A stretch of 64,000 nt of DNA from Ziziphus jujuba. Its lineage: Eukaryota; Streptophyta; Magnoliopsida; Rosales; Rhamnaceae. The position numbers and the translations under genes are program-made. This document shows, one piece after another, positions 24,153 to 36,187 of this stretch (position 1 is its first letter; each line of letters opens with the position of its first letter). Where the stretch lies: assembly GCF_031755915.1 (NCBI RefSeq), contig NC_083390.1:21718501-21782500 (forward strand), written 5' to 3'. Under the pieces are notes generated by a model. That model ran no database searches. It was not told the origin of the DNA and saw nothing but the letters and a program-made list of their open reading frames with translations.

Positions 24153-25538
24153 TCAGTTAAGTGCGAACTTTGTACAGTACCACCACAGAGGTGCTGTGAA
24201 CCATATAGGTGCCCAACTGTCTCGATTTCCTCGGAAGCAAAAATTCCCATTGTATTCTTTGCCAAGGTTGAAAATGCCCCAATCCTTCCTGTCAGTGTTT
24301 TTTAAACCAAGGCGTGATGAGATGCCTATAAGATGTTTAGAATCCCATTCGTTCCACCACGGAGCAACATGATCATTTGAGAAATAGATAGAGTTTGACA
24401 TGTTAACCCCGAGTTCCCTTGAAGAAAAGGATCTCGAACAACATTTACCTAAATACAATACACGATCTCCCAAATTGTTGATCTTTTCCCAGGACATCTG
24501 GCCAACATCCAGCACATATACTTCAAAATTCTCTGTTTCAAGTACAGCATCTGGTTTAGTGCTAAAAAATCTACAGACAAGCAAAACTTCACCACAAGAT
24601 TCCACAAGATACTTCAACACACCATCATTTGTATGCCTTTGGGCAATGTTTACTTCATGGAACAAATTTTTTATCTCAGAATCAGCAGCAACAGGAGAAG
24701 CATCATGTCCGCTAATGGTAGCAAAAACATTAGAAGCATCAATCTGCCAAATGTTATAATTATTGCTCAAGACATAGAAACTTCCATTGCAGAAGACAGC
24801 ATCCTCAAATGGTTCGTCTACTAGTTTATATTGATGCCATGATTGAGCTCCTGGAACACAAAAAGCAAGCTCCCCAGACTGACCATGTACAAGCATGCAA
24901 ATACACTTCTGCGAAGAGGGAAGCTCTGAGAGGACCATCTTGTGGTAAAAGTTCCATGCTCCAGGTAGATCAATTTTGCTTCTTGTGAATGGATTGAACA
25001 AGCTAATCTCAAGATAGAAGCATTCAAGATCTTTTACTAAAATCAACCAATCATGAAATGATCCCCAACAGTATTTTCCATGAGCCTCAGGCAGCTCCAT
25101 CTCCCAAGCCCGTTTCTCTATCATGCTAATGCACGTTCTCTTATTTTTGTCCTTCTGATTAGACATAAAAAGTGAAGGGAAACCGTGTCTTTCCCAAGAA
25201 AAAGGGTCTTGGATAAAAACACTTCTCCATGACTTGCATACATCACTGACAGATATACAATCAATTAAAGGTAGTCGCTCAAAAATAACCTGAAAGATAA
25301 TAGGAGGAAGTTCTGTCCAATCCACACTAATTAGCTCCCCATCATTTTCTTCGCTATGTTGTTTCCATTGCTTGCGGCTACCATTTCTTTTTCTAATTAG
25401 CTCCCCATAATTTTCTTCATTAAGTTGTTTCTGTTGCTTGCAGCTACGTTTTCTTTTTCTAATTAGCTCCCAATCATTTTCTTTGTTAAGTTGTTTCTGT
25501 TGCTTGCAGCTACGATTTCTTTTTCTTCGAGGAGCCAT
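24153..25538 (-). CDS. F-box / DUF295 protein with basic N-terminal repeats
   Basis: A single open frame of 461 residues. Residues 5-70 are three copies of a 22-residue basic, Gln-rich unit. An F-box follows at about 74-115 (LPPIIFQVIFERLPLIDC, then VCKSWRSV), the usual SKP1-binding helix set of an SCF ubiquitin ligase. The remainder is a DUF295-type substrate region: lists of W, E and L motifs, VLDVGQMSWEKI, and the typical end WGIFNLG ... APIWFTAPLWW. Such plant F-box proteins are numerous, fast-evolving and mostly uncharacterised. The start at 25538 is the first Met before the repeats; if a later Met were used the repeats would be lost, but no Met lies between them and the F-box. A long poly(A) (minus strand poly T) tract at 25599-25637 lies just upstream. 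Confidence 0.9.
   Translation of the reverse strand: MAPRRKRNRSCKQQKQLNKENDWELIRKRKRSCKQQKQLNEENYGELIRKRNGSRKQWKQHSEENDGELISVDWTELPPIIFQVIFERLPLIDCISVSDVCKSWRSVFIQDPFSWERHGFPSLFMSNQKDKNKRTCISMIEKRAWEMELPEAHGKYCWGSFHDWLILVKDLECFYLEISLFNPFTRSKIDLPGAWNFYHKMVLSELPSSQKCICMLVHGQSGELAFCVPGAQSWHQYKLVDEPFEDAVFCNGSFYVLSNNYNIWQIDASNVFATISGHDASPVAADSEIKNLFHEVNIAQRHTNDGVLKYLVESCGEVLLVCRFFSTKPDAVLETENFEVYVLDVGQMSWEKINNLGDRVLYLGKCCSRSFSSRELGVNMSNSIYFSNDHVAPWWNEWDSKHLIGISSRLGLKNTDRKDWGIFNLGKEYNGNFCFRGNRDSWAPIWFTAPLWWYCTKFALN
25330..25527 (-). repeat. Three 66-bp in-frame tandem copies
   Basis: Copies start at 25330, 25396 and 25462 (plus strand), each 66 bases, so each adds exactly 22 residues without changing frame. 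On the protein each copy runs RKR ... KQ ... EEN ... ELI and is strongly basic at its start. Confidence 0.9.
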
Positions 25539-25601
25539 CTTTCAACCTTGACTTTCCGTTGTTTGGAATCCAATTTACTAAACTTGCTTCCACTAGAGAA
25601 G

Positions 25602-25639
<38 letters not shown>

Positions 25640-26146
25640 AAATACATGAAGAAAACTTGATTGCAGAACGAATGTTAGTGTGCAAGTGCAACAGCTCGGC
25701 AAGCAATTGAGTTTCCAGAAGTAGAAAGTGTTAAGGGAAATTTGTTATAGTGCTGAATATGATGGAATCAAGAGAAACTGTAAAACACCATGGAGTATGA
25801 CAATGTTACCTAACAAAGCAAAAGCGCATCTCATGAATACTTTGTTATATTCCTTCCTACAGCAATCAAATCCATAAACTTCCAACTGACTAACTACAAC
25901 TCTACAATGAAACAAGCTGAAATCATGGCCTCCAAACAAATTATTTCCCTCAAGAAACTGACTTTTATTTGTTTAGAATATAGGAGGGTAAATGGGGTAT
26001 CAATAAAAACGACCCTAGCAGAAAATGTACTTATTTAAAAATCTGGAAAGTAACTCAGAAATATCTAAACAATGAAGCAACTTGAAGTCAAAGAATAATG
26101 AAAACTGAAAATCGCTGACTGAGATTACAAGAGGTTTGGATTAAAA

Positions 26147-26177
<31 letters not shown>

Positions 26178-27251
26178 GATATATATATATATATATATGT
26201 TTTCTTCAAAATGACTCCTTTCCTGCATCTCTTACTCAAACCCTAGCACCAATTTCAAGAAAAAACAACAAAACAAAAAAAAAAAAAAAAAAAAAAAAAA
26301 AAGAAGAGGAAAAGCTAAACAAGTAAGCATAAGGCATACATAGACTACTGGGAAAATAACCATCCACATAAATGGGTTTGCCAACTTTAGGTGCAGGAGT
26401 TGGGAAGTAGAAGATAAACGAAGTAAGAAGAAATTACAGACCTTATAGAAAATAAACACTTTCTCCGTGATTATCCTTCAGTTCTTTACAGCAATGAGAC
26501 GGCGACGATCACGGTTAGTTTGCCGGAACCCAAGAGAGCTCTTCCCGGAAAGAATGGAACTAGGAAAACCACTTACACTTAGCTCTCTGTAAGTTGGTCC
26601 TTATTGGACCTCCATTGCTAGCAAAAATAGTCCGTCTGAGCTCAGCGGAAGACACCCATCTCTGGCCCTCTTCACATTAATAGGTCCATGAAATAAGGTT
26701 CAGATCTTCTTTGCAAAAAGTGGGCTTACAATTTTGGTAGCCCCTTTTCGGGTTTCTCTTCCCATTGGCCCAATATTTTACCACACTAATGAAACTTTAA
26801 GCAAACACCTTCGAATTTGTAAATTTAATCAAAATTTTGTTTTTTCCGTCTCTCTTAACCAAAATATACTCTTAGTGGAAATTGTGAAAATTTTAATTTT
26901 ATTTGTATTGCCATGCCACTTTTTATTTATTTATGCAAAATTTTGAAATCTACACGTTGATTTGGCATACATATGTGAACTGTTATGCCACTTTTTATTT
27001 ATTTATTCAAAATTTTGAAATCTACACGTTGATTTGGCATACATATGTGAAATGTTATTGCCGTTTAATGAATCATATAAATATTAAAATGTCAAATTTT
27101 ACACGTTCAAAATTATAGTAAAATGGAAAAAGGGATAATATTGCAATGAAAATAAATATTTAAGAGGACACCGCTGCAAATTTCAAAAACATAAAGTTCC
27201 GTTTTTACAAAACTACAAAAACATAAAGAATGTCATTCTAAATGAATATAC

Positions 27252-27290
<39 letters not shown>

Positions 27291-28246
27291 TTTGCTATGG
27301 CAAATAACATATTCATTGTGTAAAGTGAGATTATATTAAACATTATTTTAAAATGATCAGTTTTATTTTAAAGTAAATATTTTTTTATGGAAGCATGTTT
27401 GTCAACAATTTTTACGAACCGTGCCTATATAATAAATATATCCACTTCGCTGTAAAATTGATCTTTCTAAAATGAAATTCAATATTAGATTTTTATTTTA
27501 TAAAATAAACCTAACCTTCTATATAGTAAAATCATATTATATATATATATATATATATACACATAGAGAGCTAATGGATGAGAACACTATTAGGGGTTAT
27601 ATTTCATACATATTTTTTGTTTTCATCAAAGTGAACACTATTTGGGGTTATATTCTATACATATTTTGTTTTCATCAAAGTGTATATCAATATTTTCATA
27701 TTGATTGGGAATAAATTAATAAGATTTGTTTATTACCAAAAAAACTAAAAATCGATAAGATTTTTTGACCAAAAAAAAGAATAAAAATAAAAAGGTAGAT
27801 GTGAATTCTACAGAAGTATTACTATTGCCGGACCGTAAAGTTAAAATAAATTTAAAAAAAATCATTGTTCTCTCATGAATGATCTATTCATGAAGAAGAA
27901 ACATCAATCATATTCAACTTCATCGATATTACTTGAACAAATCAAAGCTCGAAACTAACATTGGGAGGGTTGAAGTTTCTTCCAAATTATTCTACAAGCA
28001 ATGCGTGTGAACTTGTCCATTACGTGACAATTACAAACAAGGAAAATTCTAACGATATCACCTACTCTCAGTTTCTGTACTTGCTGGAAATTAATATCCA
28101 TAAAGCCGCCCTGCTTGGAGAATTGGAGCTAATACATAGTCAAATAGGCTCAATACACTTGTGAACCCAATTCCCGATTCTTAGTCTTCTTTCTTTCAAC
28201 TCCTTTCTGTTCAGAAACTCTGTCTACTACACCCAACCCAATAACA
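25539..28246. other. Intergenic DNA with repeats
   Basis: The part near 26480-26690 is GC-richer and may be a 5' leader or promoter of the F-box gene. (TA)n at 26154-26198, poly(A) at 26274-26302 and (GA)n near 27266-27290 are present, and (TA)n near 27538-27560. A 72-base tandem pair lies at 26913-27056. No further gene is supported. Confidence 0.5.
26913..27056. repeat. Two tandem 72-bp copies
   Basis: Units start at 26913 and 26985 and share ATGCCACTTTTTATTTATTT and TCTACACGTTGATTTGGCAT with only a few mismatches, so the duplication is recent. Confidence 0.85.
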
Positions 28247-29015
28247 ATGGTTAATTCACCTTCCTGCTTTCTCTTCTTGGCCTTTGTTTTTGCTGCTGTG
28301 ACCAACTTATCCACTACTACCACTGCCTTAAAGTTTCAGAGAGTCACAGATGAAGAAAGATTCAAAGAATGTAACCAGGAATTTACATGTGAATCAACTA
28401 GAAGCCAACTCAGATTCAAATATCCATTTTGGGGTGGTGGTGATGAGATGTCACACTGTGGTCTTACAGGGTTCAAACTCACCTGCAGAGAAAATTACGC
28501 TGTGATAGAGATTATGAAAGAAAATTTTACCATTTTGGAGATCAAATGGGATGAACAAATTGTAACAGTTGTCCGCATGGATATGTTGGATGATGGTTGT
28601 CCTGATTACGAATTTATCAACATCACAGTCTATAACAAGACTTTCGAATGTGCTCCCTCTAATGAAAAGCTCACTTATTCATATGGCTGCTCCTCTTCCA
28701 ATATTTCAAGTCGTAAGGTGCCTCAGGAGAAGGGCTTTACCTGTACACCAAATGAAACGGTTCCGGGTTTGTATACGATGGAAACACCCCATCAGACTAA
28801 TAAAATCTCCTGCACTAATACGACTGATATTCCAGTTCTTCCCAAGTATTATCGGTATCTACAATCAAACAAAATGGCAGCGAAAGACGTTGTGAAGGAA
28901 GGATTTGATTTAAGATACAAGTTTGATACTAAGGAAGCTTGTTCTGAGTGCTTGCGTTCTGGTGGGCAATGCGGATGCAACGAAGTTTCAAAGGAATTTG
29001 TATGCTTCTACGAAG
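28247..29015 (+). CDS. LRK10-like receptor ectodomain exon A (no kinase of its own)
   Basis: The exon opens with a signal peptide (MVNSPSCFLFLAFVFAAV) and encodes a GUB_WAK-type cysteine-rich galacturonan-binding domain: FTCESTRSQLRFKYPFWGG, CGLTGFKLTC, then a second cysteine module ending CSECLRSGGQCGCNEV. The second part is the WAK-associated C-terminal region found in LRK10L kinases. Several N-x-S/T glycosylation sites are present. It stops at a clear donor, GAAG|GTATGT, in phase 1 (769 bases). Reading on into the intron ends after about 12 codons at 29056. No transmembrane or kinase exon follows before the next ectodomain exon. It may be a secreted protein, a remnant, or an alternative first exon for the kinase at 41 kb. 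Confidence 0.8.
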
Positions 29016-30115
29016 GTATGTATTTTTGCATATGCCTTTACTGTGCTCACACGTAGCCATGATTTCATATCTCAAGCATTCACATACACATCACCACCTC
29101 TATGAATTTCTACACAAGCCAAGCTTTCAGAGGCATTATTATGATCATGCAGGGTATATGATATTAGAACTAAATCTGAGACAAATTGGCATAAATTAAT
29201 AAAAACCTCTTATATACTATTAAAAATTAAGCATTTAAGACGTGGTTTAGTTAACTGGTTTTTGAATAACTGGTTCTTTTAAAATATAGACAAAAGAAAC
29301 TTCATTGTAAGTACAAAATTGCTTCATAAAAGGTAGGCAGCTGGGGCAATCCCTACGCAGCAATTGGTTTTGTGGAGCATGATACAACTAATGCATCTTT
29401 ATATAGGAAGAATATAATCAAAATAAAAAATTCTGACCCTGGCGTGTCGAATACCTTCGGTTGTATTTTTTTGTTCTATCCTCGAGACCTTTACTTGAAG
29501 ATCCATTAGTTAGTTTACTCTCTTGTTTGAGGTCTACAAAGAATTTTCCTTTATTTTTTGGAGAAATTTGATGTAAAAAGTTCCAAACTTCCTCTCCGGG
29601 GGATAGGGTATCAATCTTTTTCCTATTTTCCGCCCTTCTCACCACCCCAATAAATGGTAAATGTAGGGACCTTTTTATGTGGAAAAAGATACGAGGACTT
29701 AGAAATTCCTTTCTAGACTTTTAGGAATAAATTATTGAGAAGTTAGAAATAGAATGTCTTTAAGATGAAACATTTGGATTAAAAGACACGGTAAAATATA
29801 CATATAGAAATAGAGAGATAAAACCCTTTGAGTGGCTGCTATTTCAAGTTGGCCGGTGAGAATCACTTTGAATTTTCAATGTTTTTGTCTTAAATTTTGA
29901 CAAAGACTGTAAAGGTCACAGTTTTGAATCCGGGGTCACAAATTCAGAAAGAAAGTATAGCTAATAACTATAGTTCTACCAGTGGATGCTGTGGACCCGA
30001 TGTCAAGTTGTTGGGTGAAATTTTGCATTTTGGAATATCTCATCTATCTGTCAACAAATTAATTGACAAAGAATTTGTCTTGTATTTCCATCATGTTAAC
30101 ATCATCATCATCATC

Positions 30116-30150
<35 letters not shown>

Positions 30151-31556
30151 GAACTAAAAATACTAAGATATCAATAAATTATGTAATGTAATGGTAGTTG
30201 CTTAAGTGACGTGTATCATTTTTTAAAACTGTTTAATTTTAAATCCCATAGTTCAATAGAAAATGATGTCCAATATGGTAAAAGTGAAAATAAGGATACC
30301 ATAATAAACTCTCACTTATCCTAAATCTAAAAACTTATAAAAGATGAACTTTTACACATAATTTTAATAAAATAGTATTTCAATATTTAAAATATAATAT
30401 ATTATTATTAAGTCTTGCAAAATCTCATATGATATAATAATACAATACAAACTTATACGATAATTTGTAGGTCTGAATTGATGATATCATATCGGATCTA
30501 TATCAGTATCATCCAATAAGACTTAATAAATTAATAATTTTTAACAGAGGAATATTTTTATAATTATGTAAGTTTTATTAAAATTAATGATTTATTGTCA
30601 AACATGTATTGATTGGTTTTTTTTTTCTTAGTTTAATTTTTTAAAAATATAAAAATAAACAAGACTCTTTGCAATTTTTTTTTTAAAATACCATTTTATT
30701 ATTTGAAAAAGAAGTCAAAATTTAAAATTTAAAATTTATATATATTTGTAATGGGTTAATGAATAAGATAACATATTAAATGATAATTTAACAAATGAAT
30801 TTAAATTTATTTATTTTCACATTACAACTTAACAGATCTATTTAGATTAACTAAATTTCATGCTAATAGGAGGATATATAAGACAATTTAATATAACACA
30901 TTATCAAGTCTTATTTTTGACAAAGGAGATTGAAATTTTTCAACACCAATGAAGGGGATGAATACCGTATTTCCAAATCAAAAAAGTTTCCACTTTCTGT
31001 TTTTGCAATTACCACCGCACAAAAATGAGTATCATCTCGTTTGCGAATACATACCACCATAATTGGCTTATCACACACTCAAAAGGTTTGAAAAGATTTT
31101 TAAGAAAAAGTGGTATATTTTGTTGGAGATGCATTATGAGTTCAAAACCCTGTCTCCGTAAACCAAATTCTTCCATCCACTAAATTCTAGTGCATCGGAT
31201 TTGCCAATAAGGGAAGGTAATTGATGAAGGGGTGCGACTTTTTTAAAATTTGTGGCCCACTTAGGTCAAATAAAAGAAATTGATTAAATTCAACAGTCTA
31301 AGATATGGGGCAGATACCCTTCGCTGCTTGGAAGGCTAAAAGCTGCATGTCAAAGGCAAACTCCAAACTTAGGCAAAATTAATACCAAATCAAAGCCATC
31401 CCGTCACGACTCTAAGCTCTTAGCCCACCTTCCAATATTATTTCTCTCTCTCTCTCTCTCTTTTTTTTTTTTTTTTTCTCCTTTTTGGTCTCCCTATATT
31501 ATCAGCAACACCATCATCTTCACCGTCTCTCCCACAATTCCCCCAAAACTTTCCAA
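29016..31556. other. Spacer between ectodomain exons A and B
   Basis: No kinase or transmembrane exon is visible. The stretch is AT-rich, with (ATA)n near 30114-30149. An open frame on the minus strand at 29418-29645 looks less biased than its surroundings but I cannot assign it. A CT/poly(T) tract at 31443-31479 leads into the next coding exon. Confidence 0.5.
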
Positions 31557-32364
31557 ATGAATCACAACATTTTTTCATCCCTCATATTACCCTTCTCCCT
31601 ATTGATCAAAAACCTCTTCATCATCATCATTATCATCAATCTCACTTTCTTGCTTTTACAAGACCACTACTTCGTTGGAGCTGTAGATCAATATTACCTA
31701 AATTGCAGCTTGCCCGCCAGAACTTGCGGTGATAACCAAACGATAAGGTTTCCGTTTTATCTTCGAGACCAACAAAACCCCTACTGTGGGTACCCTGGTT
31801 TCGAGGTCTCTTGCGATGAAGATGGCCACTCAATTCTCAATCTCTTCGTTAACGACCCTTACATCGTCCGCCACATCTCCTACGAGAAACGTTCTCTTAT
31901 CGTCTCAAACGCCGCAATTTCACACAATTCAACACCCAATTGCATTCCTCCTCTGCAAAATATATCCTTTCCCAATGAAAGATTCAAGCTTCCAAAACAA
32001 AACCAAGTCTTTTTGCTCAGCGATTGCAGCCCACCTAGAGTTCCAGAGTACGAGATCGGTTGCTCTTCGGAAAACGCTACCAATTGGATATTGGGTGTGC
32101 CTGAGAATGAGAAAGAACAATTGGGCAACTTGTCTAAGAAGTGTGGAGATGGGAAAGTTGTGGTGATGCCGGTGAAAGATTACGATAGCAGTGATGACGA
32201 GAGTGTTGGAATGAGACAAGTTTTGAGCAGAGGATTCGAGCTCACATGGAAAGCCGACGACTGTAGCCGTTGCCAGAATAGTGGAGGGGTATGTGGATTC
32301 AATACTTCCTCTTACCTTTTTCAATGCTACTGTGAAGATAGGCCTCACCGTGTCCGTTGCCAAG
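31557..32364 (+). CDS. LRK10-like receptor ectodomain exon B (no kinase of its own)
   Basis: Start at 31557 (MNHN) is preferred over an in-frame Met at 31485 because it is followed by a signal-like hydrophobic stretch containing a six-isoleucine run. The mature part shows the GUB_WAK pattern: CGDNQTIRFPFYLRD, YCGYPGFEVSC, DPYIVRHISYEKRSL, and then FELTWKADDCSRCQNSGGVC, the WAK-associated module. It ends at the donor CAAG|GTCAGT in phase 1. Read-through adds QSSL and stops. It is the most divergent of the upstream copies relative to C and D. No kinase follows. Confidence 0.82.
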
Positions 32365-33270
32365 GTCAGTCTTCTCTCTAAAACTCAGTTTCTCTCTCCC
32401 ACTATAAAAAATGGTGTTAGATATAGTGATTTGTTGGGCATTGGCAAAATGTCTGCACCCTACTGGCTCTGCGTGTTCACACTCTAATTTTTTACCGCAT
32501 AAGATTCATTCATTGCGTTTTGCATTTAAACTTGGACCTAAGTTTTGAATTTGAACCAGGGGACCACGACCTCTCCTCTGTTAAATCTTTTATTACATAT
32601 AATATACCAAGATTTTTTATTTTAGATTGAATTAATAAAAAAATAAAAAAAATAAAAACTGTTGGCCGTAAACCTTAGTATATTACATGAGGAGAGATGA
32701 GCATTTTTACTCTTGATACCTGGAGCATCTCTTATTTGAGATATTATATTTTATGTATCGTACTTATTTTAAAAATAAAAAAAAAATTGGATTTAGTTGA
32801 CATGCATTGTATGTAAAAAGAGATAAAATTATAAAATATGATAAAATATTATTGTAAATAAAAATATATAATGACCCAAAAAAAAAAAAAAAGTAGAGGG
32901 GTGACGGAATTAAATATGTGAGATTGTACAATTTAGAGGTTAGAAAGACTTCCGTGGTAATGAAGTATTATTAGATAATTTAGTTCTACCAATATTGTAT
33001 TATTCAAACATTTACATGGGTTTAGTATTATTTTACTCTTTATTTTACTATATTGATAGTTTTGATATTTGCTAAGATTAACGAATAATAAAAGACGTGA
33101 AATTAATACTTTATACTTCGAGAGACAGAAAAAAAATCCCAAGAAATTAAAAATAAAATTTTATGATTAAAGGTTAAATTTGGGCTGATGTAGAAAATTT
33201 AAAGTCAATAGTCCATAGCTTGAGCTGTAAAAAGATAATGAAATTATAAAATCCTAAAATTTTCCATGAA

Positions 33271-33302
<32 letters not shown>

Positions 33303-35427
33303 TTACAATTATAAAGTATTTTTTTAATAAAAGCGTTTTTCTGCTAAAATTATAATCTACGAAAAGGGGTCAGTTTCTTATAGACCAAACAGGAAATAAT
33401 TATTTAAAAGGTTGTATATGAATGTGGTATTTTTCAAACATAGCACGTTTCTTTTTAATGATTTTTTCCCCTCTCATTTTTTGTCCTTTTTGTTTTTGCC
33501 AAATATGGAAGGGAAAAGCCATGTGTTTAAAAGTATTCCAATTGCCTTCCGTTTTCCAAACGGAAGACTCCACATATAATAAACTCTATTTAACTTCACT
33601 TTGGCTGCATAATATTATAAAATAAAAACTATTTTAGTGTTCAATGTTATTTATTTACTATTATTATTTTTTTACTGTCCACATTTTAAGATGATGATAG
33701 CTTTGAATTTTTTCCATTTTGACTGAGGGAATAAGAAAAAGTTTGTGACCTGTAATTCAAGCAAACGACAAGTAGTTTTGCTAAGAATAATGACTTTGAC
33801 TGACCAATTGATGTACGGTTAGGACCTAGGATAAAGTTACTTTTCGATAGGAAAATAATTAATCAATTTCAGGTAAAGCTTATTCTATAGGATTTATCAT
33901 TAAAAATATGAGAATTTGAATTTAGAATTATTTTCTAAAAGAATAGTAAATTTACCAATGAACTGTTTCCAAGACTTTGAGTCCTGAATATGAATATGAA
34001 TTTTTATTTTTATTTTTTTTGAAAAAAAAAAAAAGAAGAAAAGAAAGTTAGGCGTAAAGTGGACATATCCCTCCATATTTGGAGTCAGCATATAAATCCT
34101 ATATTATATTAAAATAAAAAAATGAAAATTGGATTATTTCAAACTGCCTATAGAGGTCGGAATTCAACTTCCATATTTTTAAGCAGCCCCATTGAGTCAG
34201 CTTACCTACACCTATAGTGGATATTTAACTTGGCTCATATTTGACTTCCAAGGCTTAGATCATTTACTTAAAAAACAAAAAGAGGTTGTAGTTCAAAGGA
34301 ATGAATTTGTATATATATGGGCCATGGACAACTCTGCAAAAACCTGCAGGCAGGCCAGACTTAAGTAGATGTTATCTGGTGTTTATCACATCTGGGTCAT
34401 AATCTCAAACAAGTTGGAAATCTTTATAATTTATTAAGAAATCAAAGTAATTAAAAAGACAGAGATAATGGAAGTTTGAAATTCAAAGACCAAGCAATTT
34501 TAAGTTAGTTAGTAATGGAAGACTTGGGGCAACATATAAAAATAGTTAAATGGCTGACATGATTTTGAACCTGGACTTAATAGTTTAATAATTTATTTGA
34601 AAGAGGCATTACGTTAGATAATTACACAATTCTAGAAATTCCTATAAGATGTAATTGAATAATTCAAAGAAATTTAACCAGTAAATAAAGTAAGTACTAG
34701 GCTTGCTGTGTCTTCTACTACTATATTAAAAATAACTAGGATATCCCAAAAATTCTCTTTAATTAATAGTTTTGAATGAGTCTATTGCTATATTGCTACA
34801 CTGTATGCACCTTTCTACATCATATTAGAAACTTCCGACATTGTATATATGAATGTATTAGATGCATAAACACATATATATTCTTAGTATATGTTGGTTT
34901 ATGGTTAGAAACTCTGCAATTTTTGGCCACTCTGGATATTATTGCCCAACAATATATTATAGGCGAAGACCTAGTGCTTTGTGAAAATCATACTATAATC
35001 CATTGTGAACCGTATACAAGATGTTCCCCTAGAATTCTTCAAACTCTGCTGCACAATTAATTTAAATTTATTTTATCATTTTTTTGAAAACTTCATTTTT
35101 TTTCCTACTGTTTGTTTCATCGAAGAGGACAAGTAAGGTGCGGTTACTTTCCTTTGGTTTTGAGCCAACTGTTTAATAGTGTATAGGCAATGATTGGAGC
35201 TCCACGAGACACTTGAATTGTCTATGATGTTTGTTTTTGCATAAACATATTCTACCCCACGTCCTTGCCGAAGCCAATTCACTGTTTCTAAATCAGAAAA
35301 AACCATCACAGAAAAGTGCAGAAGATAAAGTGTGCTAGATTGACTTGTTCAATGCACCAACAGTTTTTTGCCTTTATATTTCAACTCAGTGTTCTTCTTC
35401 CGTTCCAATTTTCCATTTGTCCTCCAT
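32365..35427. other. Spacer between ectodomain exons B and C
   Basis: AT-rich DNA without a recognisable gene; (TA)n at 33270-33298. The last 300 bases form the presumed promoter of exon C and share blocks with the DNA before exon D (GGACAAGTRAG and GCCA(A)TTCACTGTTT). Confidence 0.5.
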
Positions 35428-36187
35428 ATGAGGCTGCAAAGTTTGCTTGATATGGAAAAACTCTTCCTAGTTAGTGTTGGTATCTTCTTCTATACCTGGT
35501 TAGTAGATTGTGTCATAGCAGTAGAATCGAGTTATGAAGCCTGTGAACCAAGAAACTGCGGTAGTGGCCCCAATATAAGTTACCCCTTCTCTGTCGAACA
35601 TGCCGGATTAGATATTTGTGGGCTGCCAGGCTTTGAAATTGAGTGCCATGAAAAGAAACCTGTATATAAGACCTCAAGAGGCCCTTACATCGTTGAAGAT
35701 ATCTCATATGAAAACAGGTCACTGCATCTGGTGGATGAGGAAGTTGTGGATATTACTTGCTATGCTCCTTCTCACTATTTCGCCTTCGATGGCACTTGGA
35801 TGAAATTCCGTTCCACTCATGCTAACTTGCAGTTCTTTTATGGATGCACTGAATCATTTTCTCTCAGTTTGGAGAAGAAGTTGATTCCTTGCAAATCCAA
35901 TGCTACTCATCTTTCATACGTTGCGTTGGTGATTAAGGATGAGGACTTGAGTGATGGAGATGGCTGCGAGGAGGAAGTAGGTGTACCTATTGATTTGGAG
36001 GGAGGGTACTCCAATCAAACCATAAAAACTATTGATTACCCTGAATTGTTGACGAAAGGTTTTACTTTAATATGGTATGGAGATGGATGTTCCAAGTGTG
36101 AAACAAGCGGTGGCCGATGCGGATTTGAGAATGAACAAAGAGTATGTTTTTGTCCCGACAGAGCCCATATTACAGACTGCAATGACG
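35428..36187 (+). CDS. LRK10-like receptor ectodomain exon C (no kinase of its own)
   Basis: The start at 35428 is chosen because ATGAGGCTGCA is also the start of exon D, and both exons are then exactly 760 bases. A signal peptide (LFLVSVGIFFYTWL) precedes the GUB_WAK domain: CEPRNCGSGPNISYPF, ICGLPGFEIEC, GPYIVEDISYENRSLHL, then LQFFYGC and the WAK-associated end WYGDGCSKCETSGGRCGFE. The donor GACG|GTAAGG is phase 1. Read-through of the intron would add 36 residues with no transmembrane helix. C and D are close paralogues. Function alone would be a secreted wall-sensing or decoy protein. Confidence 0.83.

Noticed and set aside
29418..29645. Minus-strand open frame of 75 codons, possibly an organellar or transposon fragment
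   Set aside because: The sequence is not low-complexity, but I could not match it to any organelle gene or element; it needs a database search.
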